A stretch of DNA of 64,000 bases from positions 114,301 to 178,300 of the forward strand of contig JAMQCK010000021.1 in the NCBI GenBank assembly GCA_024196135.1. Reading direction: 5' to 3'. The translations under genes and the position numbers were made by a program. Below the pieces are notes generated by a model that was not told where the DNA came from, did not search any database, and saw only the letters and a list, made by a program, of their open reading frames with translations. Below, one piece after another: positions 11,491-22,907 of this stretch. Numbering within the stretch: the stretch's first letter is position 1; each line of letters starts with the position of its first letter. Origin of the DNA: Pleurotus ostreatus/Saccharomyces cerevisiae fusant. Its lineage: Eukaryota > Opisthokonta.

Positions 11491-14186
11491 ATGTCTCTCG
11501 TCAGCGTCTGCCTCTCGCGCATCCTACCTCTCGAGAAATGGATCTCTGCTCTCGCACTCGGGAGAAGACATGCGGCATATTTACTATGCGCCATCGTAGG
11601 CTGCCCCATCGTCTACCGCATCCTCCTCTACCCTCGCTTCTTTTCCCCGCTGCGGCACGTACCCGGCCCGCCCCTCGGCGACCCCCTCATTGGCGCCTGC
11701 GCCCCCATATTTGCGAAGGACGCCAACGGCCTCCCCGCGCGCGATTGGGTCAAGAAACATGGCCCCCTCGTCCGCAACGTCGGCCCCATCGGCATCGAGC
11801 GCCTCTACCTCGTCAGCCCCGAACCCTTGCAGCACATCCTCGTGAAAGAATGGACCGACTACGAGCGCCCCGAGTACCTGCAGCACATCCTTGGTCTGGT
11901 CGCCGGGCACGGGCTCCTGACGACGACCGGGAAGGACCACAGGGATATGCGGAAGGCCATGAATCCCGCGTTCTCGTTGGCGAGTTTGGCGGGGCGTACG
12001 TGTTTTGGCACTGGTCGTGGGGTGTGATTCGCTTACCGGGTTGATTCTGGACAGAGCTGTGCCTGTACTATGAGCATATTGAGGGGTGAGTTGGGCGTCT
12101 GGCGGGAACGTGACCGCACCCTGATGGTCTTCTGGCAGTCTGGTTCGCATCTTTGACGACTTCATCGGCGATGCCGAGGGTGGGACTGTTCTTCCGACTT
12201 ACGAGTGGTGTACGTGTGTTCCTTCATTTAATTTATCTCGTGTCTTTTCATCTGCCGTATTCGTGCTGACTATTCATCCAATCGACACACGACCTATCAG
12301 CCTGCTAACATTCTACTAACCTACCCCTCGCAGTGAGTAAAGTCACCCTTGACATCATCGCCGAGACCGCCTTTGGGTACAAGACCGAGTCCCTGCGGAA
12401 TCCGGACAACGAGCTCGCCACCGCATTCGGGAACCTGATGAATCTGCAAAATGGTGATTGACACCTATCAGTCGGCTGCTATCTATCACTGCGTCTACCT
12501 TCTATCATCCTTCTTCACTCACTTGCTATCGGTCTTCACCCACTTGCTATCTATCATCCTCTTCTACCATCTATCACCTTCTTCGCCTGTCTTCTATCTG
12601 CCGTCCTTCTCTCATACCATTCATCTCGCGCTTTCGCGCACTACCGCTGATCCCGCGCCCCATCACAGGACACAACCTATTTAAAGTCGTCAGTTTCATG
12701 TCCATACCGGGGGCGCCCCGGTTCGTGGCATCCGAGTGGGCGTATAGGCATCGGAGGTGGTTCGCGAGGATCCCTTTCTTAGGTAAGGGCTATTTCTCAT
12801 AGGTATGTAGGTTCACGCGTCTGATCATCCCCCAGGGCCCGCGGAAACGCTCATCGAGTCCACTTATCGAATACGCCGCATCGCAGAATCCATCCTCCAG
12901 GAGCGCATGCGCGAGGCGACCGCAACTATTGCATCCGACAAGGACAAGACGGCGAGACGGGACCTTATGAGCATCCTCGTTCGCGCTCGTCAGGCGGACC
13001 TCGAGAAGGATAGCACGGTTTACGCTATGACCGACCGGGCGATGGTCGACCAGGTGGTATGTGGTGGTTTTTACGAGGCTGATGCGTTCATATGATGAGG
13101 CGATGTGACGATCTTCTCATTTGACGCACCGGCCTGTTCCCATCTGACGCGCCAGCTTGTTCTCATCTGACGCGTCGTTCACCCTAGCTCACCTTCCTCG
13201 GTGCCGGGCACGAGACGACGGCGTCTGGTCTTGCTTGGGTATGATTTTTCACCATCAAAATGTTAGAAAATCCGCCTGACCGGCTACAGACCCTCTGGCT
13301 TCTCGCTACCGACCAAGAGTCCCAACAAAAACTGCGAGCCGAGGTCACGCCCGTCCTCGCTGCGAATCCACGACCGGACTACAAGACGCTCAAAGACCTG
13401 CAGTGGCTCGATTGCGTCGTGTGAGTTGTCCCTCGTATTCTTCTCACTCGTACCTCGTTTCCTGCGCAATAATTATAGTCAGAAACTGACACGAATATCT
13501 TTCAGCATGGAGAGCCTCCGCGTCCTACCACCCGTACCTCTCACGGTACGAAAGGCATACAAGACGGATTTCCTGGCCGGCCACCTGGTCCCCAAGGGCA
13601 CATTTTTGCATATACCCGTGCGTCGCCCTGTTCATTCCCGTCTCAGAGAAAGACGCCTCATATCCTCGCCCTCGCAGATCCGCGTTATCAATACCTGGCA
13701 GGCCGTCTGGGGTCCCGACGCAGAAGAGTAAGCCTGCTTTATTCTTTTTTTTGATTTTGCACAAAGCTGAACTCACCTCATCGCGTCCCAGCTTCCGCCC
13801 CTCCCGCTGGCTCGACCTCCCCAAGACCTACAACCCCGCGTTCTCGTTCATGTCCTTCATCGCGGGGCCGCATGGATGTATTGGGAAGACGATGGCGCTG
13901 ATGGAGATGAAGGCTGTTTTGGCGTGCGTGTTTTCGTTCATTTCGTCTCTGATCTATCTTATATGTCGAGTGTGGCGGCTGGGTACTGACGCGCAATTAG
14001 CTGCCTCATCGCCGCCTTCCACTTCGAGCCCGCTTACGAAGGGCAGAAGATCAGTCCTGCGGCCGCGATAACGATGAGTGAGTGGTCGTGTAGGACGTCC
14101 TTGGGCAGTTACTCATCGACCCCTCAGAGCCCACAGACGGCATGCCCCTCCGCATCCGGCGGGTGCGCCGGAATCGAGAGTATTGA
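11491..14186 (+). CDS. Cytochrome P450 monooxygenase
   Basis: Membrane-anchored fungal P450 with an N-terminal hydrophobic anchor (YLLCAIVGCPIVYRILLYP) followed by a proline-rich hinge (RHVPGPPLGDP). Many short exons. Helix-C-like HRDMRKAMNPAF lies in exon 1. The oxygen-binding I-helix motif is AGHETTASG, and the K-helix ExxR is ESLR. The PERF-like segment is FRPSRW, and the haem-cysteine loop is FIAGPHGCIG, which fits FxxGxxxCxG. All core residues are intact and the tail is LRIRRVRRNREY before TGA at 14186, total about 550 residues. One intron (about 12455-12667) is unusually long and CT-rich, and the intron just before the AGHETT exon contains near-repeats of about 30 nt. Substrate cannot be inferred. 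The neighbours are not a clear biosynthetic cluster. Confidence 0.88.
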
Positions 14187-14556
14187 GGATCAATTGGGAT
14201 GCCGCTACGGACGTTTACACGTACATACTTACCCATGAAGCATCTGCACACTACGCCAGTACATACCTATACCTATTTATCTCACGACCTAGCCACGATC
14301 TGGAAACACTCAGCTCCCTCATTGATCGCCGGACTGAGTTCGCACTGACGAGAACACGACACGCAGCAATCACGTCCAATGTGGCCAACGCCACGCCGTA
14401 AAGTGGAATCCAGTGAATAGAACTACAACAAACAAACAATCCAGGAAGGTAGATCAGTAAGTACGAATAAGATAGCGCGTCGTAAGGTGGTCGTTGGTAA
14501 AGATGGTCGTCAGCGTCAGTATGGTCGTCAAAGAGTCATTAGATATCGTGAAAGGG
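14187..14556. other. Converging 3' ends, no gene seen
   Basis: Short interval between the 3' ends of the P450 and the DUF4203 gene. It presumably contains both 3' UTRs; no structured element was recognised. Confidence 0.5.
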
Positions 14557-16720
14557 TCATGACCGTGCTTGATCGCGCACGTCCTTCCAGAAGCCGTCCC
14601 AGTGCTCCTGCTGAGGTGTTGCGAGTCCTTGCTGAGGTGTTGCGAGTCCCTGCTGTGGTGTTACGAGTCCCTGCTGAGGCGCTCTTGGTCCCGGCACCGT
14701 CGGCGAGAACTTCGCAGCGTCATCCGATACTCGGGGCATCCCGTCGGGCGCGAAAGCGACCTTCTGAGCTTGCTGGATGCGGTCGATGGCCTTAATGAGC
14801 GATGGCGTCGCGGGTACGGCGCCCAGCGGCGACGTGAGCGTCGCGCTGGAATGGCCGCCGGAGCTCGATGGATGGCCGCCGGAGCTCGACGTATGCCCAC
14901 GGGCACTTGACGGATGCCCGCCTGCGCTCGGTGTACGCCCACCCGCACTCGACGTATGTCCACCCCCGCTCGACGTCTGCCCACCCCCCCTCGACGCCCC
15001 CCCACCCCCCCTCGACGTGCGCCTCCACTCCTCGCTACCACCGTGCGCCGTGGTCGTCACATCCTCCTCGTAGTCCGAGTAATCCGGCGAGTCCGTGCCG
15101 AGCTTGTTCCTGATCTTGACACGCTCCGCCGCCGCGTCGAGTTCGCGGTCGTCGATGAGGGTTGCCGTGTTGTGGTCGATGAGGGTTGTAGACTCGTTGT
15201 CCACGAGAGCCGCAGACTTGTCATCCACGAGCGTCGCCGTCGTATGCGAAGAGCTGAACGACGGCCGCGACTGCAACCACGGGCGCGCGGGCGGCGGCGG
15301 CGTATCCAGCACATCGCCCTCCTCGTCGTCCGAGTCGGAGATATCCTTCCCAAAGGGCCTACTCTTGACCGCCTCGGAGGGCCGGGACTTCACCGCCTCG
15401 AAGGGCTCGAACTTGACCGCCTCGCGCGGCTTGCGTCCAAACCCGCGCAGCTTCGGCTGACTGCGCGGCTTCTTGAGGCATTCGGGGCTAAGGCGGAATT
15501 GCGACTGTTGGGGCTGGGGGAGGAGTGTGTGGGACTGGGGGAGGAGTGTATGGGACTGGGGGAGGAGTGTATGCTGTTGAGGTAGAAGCGCATGCTGTTG
15601 AGGAAGAAGCGCGTGCTTCGAAAGCTTCGTTGGCGACGTCGGCGTCGAGGGGACAGAGTACTTCGTATCCTGGAAGCCCTCGTCCGGAAGGACAATCTCC
15701 TTCTCGCCCGGGGTCCGCTTGCCGTGCAACATACGGTCCCACGCCGACTGCAGCGGCTGGAACGTGCCCGCGCGACCGGACTCGTTAGGCAGGTTCGCGG
15801 CATAGCTAGCGAGATAGCCGTCCCATTTCTCGTCTGGGCATTCGCCGAACTTGCGCTTGAGGAGGAAGTCCGAGGCCATGCCCAGGCAGAGGAGGATGCC
15901 GAAGGCGGCGCTGAGGCCCTGCTCCTTGCTCGTTCCCCAGTCGATGTTGTCGTGCTGCGCGAGGCGCTGCCAGACATTCGCCCACGCGGGGATGTTGGCG
16001 AGGATCGCGATGGACGTGACGGTGCCGAATGCGCCGGTGGAGGCGGTTGCGAAGCGCGTGGCGGGGCGTTGGGAGCGCTCGAAGGGGAGGAGGGTGAGGA
16101 TGGTGACGAGGGGGACGAGGATGGCGGTGAGGACGACGCGGGTGAGGAGGTTGGGGTGGATGATGACGGAGATGCCGAGAGCGAAGGTGGCACTGAGGAG
16201 GGGGGGTCAGGCTATGACTTGTGATAAGGAAAGAAGCACGTACCCTCCGGTGATGCCTGCGAATGCGAGGGCGCAGTACTTCCATCGTCCGCCCAGAAGG
16301 GTCGTGACGAGGCTGGGCAATAGCCATACGGCAATGAAGGACTTGGACGAGAGGGGGGAGGCGCTCGTAAGGGCAGGGATGCAGACAGCAAGGAAGGTCG
16401 CGAATTGCACTGATAAGATGCCCGTCAGTTCCTCCGCCATCGCGTATGTCGGCGATCGTACCTCCGAACGAGTACCCAATTGCGAGCCCCCCTACGCCCC
16501 CCTCCAGCGCAAACGCTATCCTCCTCTTTGGAGCATCCAGGGAACCGGGTATCGCCTCATAACTGGGATGGGGGAACGAGCGCGTGCGGTCAAGCGTAAG
16601 GAAAGTGCCCGCGAAAGTGAGCAAGATAGATAAGAGAAGAAGGGGAAGGGCATAAGCCAGAGCGAACGCGGACGACGGGGACGACCCCAGAAGAGAGACA
16701 AGGGTGAGCGTCGTTGTCAT
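14557..16720 (-). CDS. DUF4203-type multi-pass membrane protein with repeat tail
   Basis: Polytopic membrane protein of the DUF4203/TM7S3-TM198-like class, frequent in basidiomycetes; biochemical role unknown. Three exons. The first, from ATG at 16720, has a hydrophobic start (LLLLSILLTFAGTFLTL) and ends in GGVGGLAIGYSFG. The second carries VQFATFLAVCIPALT, WLLPSLVTTLLGGRW and YCALAFAGITG. The third begins with ATFALGISVIIHPNLL and includes about three more hydrophobic segments. After FLLKRKFGECPDEKWDGYLA the protein becomes a long disordered tail of about 390 residues. The tail contains three separate tandem repeats: LLPQSHT-like units, 8-residue GG-x-TSS-x-like units, and TPQQGLA units near the C-terminus. 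The conserved part is N-terminal; the tail probably evolves by repeat slippage. Confidence 0.78.
14590..14690 (-). repeat. 21-nt coding minisatellite (TPQQGLA units)
   Basis: About four copies of a 21-nt unit in the DUF4203 gene, translated as QQGL-x-TP repeats close to the C-terminus. The period keeps the reading frame. Confidence 0.75.
14820..15030 (-). repeat. 24-nt coding minisatellite (GGHTSSA-like units)
   Basis: About eight copies of a roughly 24-nt GC-rich unit coding for 8-residue Gly/Ser/His repeats such as SSGGGHTS. The copies are diverged but in frame. Confidence 0.75.
15500..15620 (-). repeat. 21-nt coding minisatellite (LLPQSHT/LLPQQHA units)
   Basis: About five copies of a 21-nt unit with very high identity between the two central copies, which suggests recent slippage. 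It encodes LLPQ[QS]H[AT] repeats. Confidence 0.8.
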
Positions 16721-17465
16721 CGTCGCCTGCGTCGACCGCCTAATGACGGGGGAGGATAAGTACTACAGAGCCGTGACGGTCACGGCGAATGGCGCCACCA
16801 CCGGTTCGCCTCCTCGTCCACCACAACTCCTGCTCGCCGCCCCCGCCGCCCGCGCGGCGCTCGCTCAACACCGCGTTTCCTTGGTTGATGCTACGATGCA
16901 CTCAAGGCTCGAGCTAGCGTTCATGTTTCTCGGACAATGGACGGACGACCGACATCAAGTTGATCAACTATGCATCCTAGGCGTTCTTGTTGCTGTACGG
17001 CAATCGTTGTATTAGCCAAGGATCACCTGTAGAGCCTACCCCGTGGCAACATATCGTTGCTTGACAATTGTTCTTCGAGGTCGCTTCGATGTGGCGGAAG
17101 TCTCGCCGGTGCGCTATCCCGTTTGCACTCACTGGTTACCCACAATCAAGCACCAAAACGCCGCATCCATTGCCCACAGCCCTCCCGTAGCCGCCGCTCC
17201 GCAGGGCGTCGCATTGGCGGCGTGGTATGGTAGGTATGGTATTCATCTGAGCCGTTCTGTTCAATATCCACCTCGCGGCGTAGGCTTGGAGGGTCTTGGG
17301 CGATCCATGCATCTCTCAGTTTCATATTCGCAGCAGCCAGTGAAGGCTTGGAAAGACGCCGTTGAGAAGATGCAGATTCTGGGTGTGCACAGGTATATAA
17401 GGTGACATGGCTACGTACCCAGCACGCCAACGAGTCGCCTCGTTTCGACTACGACCATCTTGCTC
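16721..17465. promoter_or_regulatory. Divergent promoter interval
   Basis: Interval of 745 bp between divergent genes, without a convincing coding frame. It should hold the DUF4203 promoter on the left and the desaturase-locus promoter on the right. Confidence 0.4.
17394..17400 (+). promoter_or_regulatory. TATA-like box of the desaturase locus
   Basis: The sequence TATATAA lies 66 nt upstream of the first ATG of the desaturase locus, a reasonable distance for a fungal core promoter. Confidence 0.45.
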
Positions 17466-19353
17466 ATGATGTTGTCGGATCAAATCTCTTGTTACAATGA
17501 GGACGCGCTCCCGTCCTTCACTCCGATGCCCTGGTAAGCAGAACCTTGCGCCACTGTTCATCTCATCTAACAATATGAACCAGGACCCTACAAGACATAC
17601 GCGCCAGCATCCATCCTCGCCTCCTCCGCCGCAGCACGCCCTCAGCCTGTACTTCCTCCTATTAATACGCGACCTTCTCATGGCCGCCTTCGCCTGGAAA
17701 GCCGCGACCCCCATCGACCCTCTCTTTCGCAATACCTTCACGATAGACGCCCTGACGCCCTTTGGCGCCATGCGCGCGTGGTGGACCTGCTGGGGCGTCT
17801 AGTAAGCCTCCCGCCCGCCCTGATCGTCGCGAGGCTACTCACCTATCCTGACAGCTGGTGGTTCCAGAGCCTCATCTTCACTGATATCCGGGTCATTGGG
17901 CACGAGGTACGTCTCGATCCTATCTTCGTCTTCCCGCTACCGGCATGCCTTCCCTTCGCGAAGCTGACAAGTGCCCCTCAAACCCACCAGTGTGGCCACG
18001 ACGCGTTTTCGGACTACAAGCTGTTGAATGACGCGGTGGGCTTCGTGCGTGCTTCGGCTTTTCAAGTTGGTGCGCTTTTGGGCGCGTTGGCTGACCATAC
18101 ATTCGCTCGTGCAGGTCACGCATACGCTGCTCTGGACGCCGTACTTCTCGTGGAAGATCTCGCACCACTGGCATCGCAGCAATGGGGCGCGACGAGGTGT
18201 ACGTACCGAAGACGCGCGCTGATCTGGGTCTGCCGCCCGCGGATGAAGCATGGTCCGCCGACTACGATGAGATCTTGGGAGATACGCCGTTGTACACACT
18301 CTTCATGCTCGTTCGCCAGCAGCTGGTGGCTTTCCCGGCGTACTTGTGTAGGTCAGTCTGCATCCGTGCGTGCGGACGACGCTGATCCGCTCGCAGTCTT
18401 CAACGTATCAGGCTAAAAGACTTATCGTGCGTTGTTATTCGCGCGCTCGTCGAGAGATCTAGCTGACATTGTTGTAGCTAGGGGACGAACCATTTCAGTC
18501 GTCAGTCAATCTCGAGGCTCGTCATCAGGCTCGCTTCTGACCCTGTCCGTCAGCTAAATCCATCTTGTTCACGCCCGAACAGCGCACCGCCGTCCTCCTC
18601 AGCAATGCCGGAATCGGGGCAAAGGTCATCGCCGTCATCTCCGCCAGCCACGTCTACTCGCTCGCAGCGGTCGTGAAGTACTACGGCATTCCTTGGCTGG
18701 TGGTGACGCACTGGTGTCAGTCCCATTTATCCCGCTTTGGCCATCTCGCTTTGTTCACCGCACCCACCTTCAACATCCTCGCCGCTCTACACTCCTGCCC
18801 CGTCATCTATTGACGCGCTCGCTGACGCCCCGCCCAGTCATCCTGATCACCTATCTGCACCACACTACGCCGGAGCTGCTGCACTATCGCGGGAAGGCGT
18901 GGAACTTCCAGCGCGCCACCGTCGATCGCCCGTTCTTGCGGTGGCAGGGCCGCTTCTTCCTGCACGACGTCGCGCACTTCCACGTCGTCCACCATGTACG
19001 TTCGAGCCCGCCGCTCGCTGACGTGCTCTTTCGCCTGCGTCAGCTCTTCCCCAAGATGCCTTTCTGTGAGTCGCCGACTATCGGTGGTGTTGTCTCGGTG
19101 CTGACCGAGATCGTGGAGACCACGGTGAAGAGGCAACAAAGTATCTGCAAGGGTTCATCGGGGAGCACTATGCATACTCGGAGAAGCCGATCTTCAAGGC
19201 GCTTTGGGAGAGCTACAATAGATGCCAGTTCGTGGAGGATGAAGGTAGATACATTCCTTGTCTTCTATTGCAGTCGCTCATGTATAACCAGGGTCGGTCC
19301 TCTTCTACCGTGACCGTCAGGGCCGAGCAGCGCGCCGAGCCGTTCGTGTATAG
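17466..19353 (+). pseudogene. Broken delta-12/omega-6-type fatty-acid desaturase
   Basis: Homologous to ER-membrane fatty-acid desaturases of the delta-12 type. Matching segments follow the family order: LLMAAFAWKAATPIDP, HECGHDAFSDYKLLNDAVGF (histidine box 1, split by an intron), LLWTPYFSWKISHHWH (box 2 region), DEVYVPKTRADLGLPP, TPLYTLFMLVRQQLVAFP, TPEQRTAVLLSNAGIG, then HFHVVHH (box 3) and a QCQFVEDEG end.

Several breaks are visible. There is a frame change near 17640. Around 18163-18185 box 2 reads HHWHR where HHxHH is expected, followed by a frame change. A TAA at 18414-18416 stands where family members have Gln after NVSG. Another frame change lies near 18482. Most splice sites still look intact, so decay may be recent. 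Sequencing error could explain single shifts but hardly all of them. Confidence 0.75.
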
Positions 19354-19669
19354 AGGGATATATGATGGATTTGCGCAGAAAAGACTAGATCGATAGAGTA
19401 GGAAGACATCTGAAGTAGAAAGCGAATGAGAAGTTCCCAGAGACCACCGTCCGGTGAGATACGAAGGAAAGAAATATGAAGCGGATACACTCCGTCGAGG
19501 GTGTTCATCGCCGGAAGAACGAAGCATATATACGTGACAAACAATTCAAGTTCGACAAGCAGATCAGCAATCTGGATAGCGAAGAGAGATAGCAAATATG
19601 AGGTTTCTGAACGCGCGCATACCGACAGTAGGAACTCCTTTCGAACGTCGCCAATGTAAGAGCGGGCCT
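19354..19669. other. Converging 3' ends, no gene seen
   Basis: Short interval between the desaturase locus and paralogue A1. Open frames on the minus strand here show no family signal. Confidence 0.45.
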
Positions 19670-22600
19670 TCAGCGCCTTCGTCGAGCACTTCCGGACGCC
19701 GATGCCCGCGTGCTCGGTGAAGGCGAACCTGGTACTTGAGGCGCACTCCCTGTGCGAGTGCGCCGATTTGTAGTCACAGGTCGAGCCTGCGCTCTCGGCG
19801 CGCCTGCCTCCTCCATATTCCTGGTCATGGATCTCGTCCGCGGTCGCTTCGAGATATCCGTGGGCACCGCCGCCTCTGCACGGGTCCTCTTCCGCGTGCG
19901 CGTCACTGGCGCGGGTGGCGGCACAGTCATGACGTCCCGGAGGCGTCGCAGGAGGTCTTTGATATCGATTTTCTGCGCGTACTCGCGCAAGTATGTCGTG
20001 CGAAGGGCGGCGATGGGCTGCGCAACGCCATCCCGCTTGATGTCGTTGATGTCCATCTCGTGCGGGTAGGTCGCAACGACGCGAAGCAGTGGCGGGTCCC
20101 CTGCCTCCTCGACCTCGCGGGCCAGGGCGGGAAGCCGCAGACCGCTGGCTGAGCGCGTTCTGCCGAGCTGTGTACCTTGAGCTTCAAGAGGTCCTGGATG
20201 AGAGGAGAGCAAGCGTACCTTGAAGAGTTTCTGGGGGGCCATTTGCGCTAGCTTAGCCTGGATAGCCTTCGCCGGGGCATCGACGTGTTCGTTCTTGAAC
20301 AGCGCTGCGAGAGCTACATGAAAGCACCGCCCGTCTTCGAGCTTCAGCACGAACAGTAGGTCGGCGTTGCTGAAACTCGATGACAGGCAGAAGGGCGTGC
20401 CTGCTTCGCGGCTGAGCCATTGCGTCGAATCAGTCGCCCAGTACTCCCCTCGCTGCACTGTTGACAAGGTGGATTGGTGGATTATCGCGCGCGGACGCTT
20501 GTCTGGACCAACGTTGATGAGGCGCACCAGGCGCACCTTCTGCGTCGCCCACGGCGGCTCGATTCCCGGAAAGTCGAATAGTTCGCTCAACCGATGCGGG
20601 CGCTCCGAGAGAGCATGCATCAGGATGACGACGCACTCAAGATGGAATGTGCTATGTATGGGTGCCTCGCGGAGGTAGCCCAAAAGCTCGTCGGGCTGGA
20701 AACCTTGCACATCGTCTGGGTCCTCGAACAAGAGGTCCATCAGGCGCAGCAGCACGCGCGGTTCGTGGACGAGTGCCTCTTTGCCGGCAGAGTCCACAAA
20801 ACGCGCGACTCCGTGTTCGACTAGCGGATGCGCGCAGGCGTCCGTAAACCGGACCTGATCTTCGCCGGTGAGGACGACTCTGAGAATGGTGGATCTTGCC
20901 GCCAGGCTGGTTTGCCAGTCTATAATCGAATGTGTCAGTGTCCCACCAACGAGAAGAGGCCGCGGACATTACCTCCGGGAAGGAGACCATGACTTGCATC
21001 TCTGAAAAAGCGGACCGCGTCACGACTTGTGCCTTTCAGAGTGCGCAGCTTCGCCTTCGATACGTGCGGAGGGTCTATACACATGACCGTCGCGATGAAT
21101 GAATCGAGTAATACAAGAGGTTTGTCGAAATTTGACATATACAGACAAATCATATAGGACGCCGTGAATGCGTAACTTGAAGGATAATCAGCCGCAGCCG
21201 ACGCTACAAGAAAAACACGTACCGACCACGGAGCCATCGCCACAAACGCTCTATGAGCTCCTTGCCGGTTTCGGACTGGGCCAGAGTCGGGGGTAGATAT
21301 CGTTCAATGTAGCTGCGCTGGACGTCTGAGCTGAAGAGAGCTTTGGTGCGTGTGTAAATGGAGTAGCGAGGTTGGCGCGAATTCCTGAAAGGCTCAAGCG
21401 TAAAATTTGACCCGGAGAGTATGAGTGCCATTCCCTCGTATCTGTCCGAGGAACGCGCTAGCTCACGCAACAGCGTCGAATCTGGACCGAAGGCACCACG
21501 GAATATATCGTCGGCGCACTCGCACTTGTCCATGACGCAGAAGAGCGGAGTGTCTGACTGGCCAAGCCTGGCTTTGATGTCGAGGAGAAGATCGGCCGTC
21601 ATGTCGATGATATAGTCGGTTATGAAGTTGGAGAGCACGGTCGTGACGCGTTTAAAGAGATCGCGAGGTTGCAAGCTGAGCATCCGCGCCTGCAAGAGCA
21701 GCCATCGGGAAGGAGCTTCCGGGGACGTTTTGTCCTCTAAGACGTCCAAGAACGCCTTGAAAACAACCATCCGACTGAGGAGAACACGTGAAAAGACACC
21801 CTGCATTATTCTGCGATTCTGGTCCACCTGGATTTCCGTCCACGGCCCGTAGCGTTGGATCATGCTTGTGAACATTGTGTCCGTTCTCAGATATGCGGGT
21901 AGATCGTGAGAACCGACACGATCTCGGTCGAGGGCGCAAGGAATGTAAAAGCCCCATCGCTTGCAGAGACCTTCGAAGATGATGCGAGTCTTTCCGGTTC
22001 CAAATGCGTTTTGAAACAGACTGAAAGTCTCAGATCAGGCGAAGAGGGAAGCCCACAAAGCACTGGGACGTACACGTGCTCTCCGGAGAATAAATTGCGC
22101 AAAATGTCGGCCGTGTCTGAATCAAGGTCTTTCCCTAAATCATGGAGCAGAAAGGAAGGTCTTTCGGATGTGGCAATGGGGAGTTCCAGTGAACTGATGA
22201 AGTCAGAATGGGGGGAAGAACGACAAGAGGGTGGCGGTTTCCACGACTCGGACGGTGGGGGTGCGTTCGCAAAGGCGGATAGAAAGGCACGATGGCAGTC
22301 CAGTAGCTCCTTCAGCTCGGTTTCAGCGTCTTCTTCCTGTATGCCGAGTGGTCGACGTGTGCGTAATTCGACATCTCGGAAGACCAGGAGATCTGAGGGA
22401 CATAAGTACATGCGCGCGTCGAAGACTTGCCATATACCGCATTCTCTGAGACCACTATCATCTTGTTCTTGTACAGCCTTTTCTAATAGACCATAAAGAT
22501 CCGGATGCGAGTTGAGCAAGCGACGACAAGCGGTCTCCGAAATATAATCTGGGTCTAGAGGCCGAAACCGATGTCGGAAAAGCACGTGAAGGACGGATGA

Positions 22601-22675
22601 AAGGGTGGCCGGCGCGTTCTCGACAGTCAGTTTGCCTGAATCGCGCAGAATGGCCACGACTTCTGGTATCGACAT
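19670..22675 (-). CDS. Paralogue A1: P-loop NTPase with degenerate nuclease-like domain
   Basis: Predicted 918-residue protein, six exons: 22675-22438, 22392-22074, 22020-21223, 21175-20973, 20919-20219, 20167-19670. Residues 1-80 form a helical N-terminal domain (MSIPEVVAIL). A linker ends in FLLHDLGKDL. The NTPase begins at about residue 186 with FGTGKTRIIFEGL (Walker A). The expected Walker B is altered: VMDKCECADDIF near residue 350, where the sisters have DEAQ. RYLPPTLAQSETGKELIERL ends this domain. The nuclease-like region contains ADLLFVLKLEDGRCFHVALAAL: the acidic residue is kept, but Q-x-K is replaced by A-x-L. The tail is basic (KRTRAEA, SKRPRTRS, final RRRR), suggesting nuclear import. 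Two introns (45 and 51 nt) are multiples of three without stops; splicing them restores alignment with B1. The class resembles Crinkler/CR-type NTPase-nuclease proteins (inference). Confidence 0.8.
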
Positions 22676-22907
22676 CTCCCGAATGCGATGATGGTAGTCG
22701 AAAACAAACTCGGATCAAAGACGCGAGCCGCGCTTGAGTTCAACTGTAATCAACAGGCATGTGCACCGCTCACGTGAAGGAACCCTCCGACATACATCGA
22801 CAATCTAACAACAACAAGGGTAATCAGAGACGGCCTGCTTGGCAACGAAATCGTACCCCAACTTGAACCATCACTTGCGCGACCACAGGCGGACTGTCAC
22901 CCCTTCC
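22676..22907. promoter_or_regulatory. Compact bidirectional promoter A (232 bp)
   Basis: The start codons of A1 and A2 face away from each other with 232 bp between them, so both promoters must overlap here. No clear sequence similarity to the equivalent 197-bp interval of pair B was seen by eye. Confidence 0.55.
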
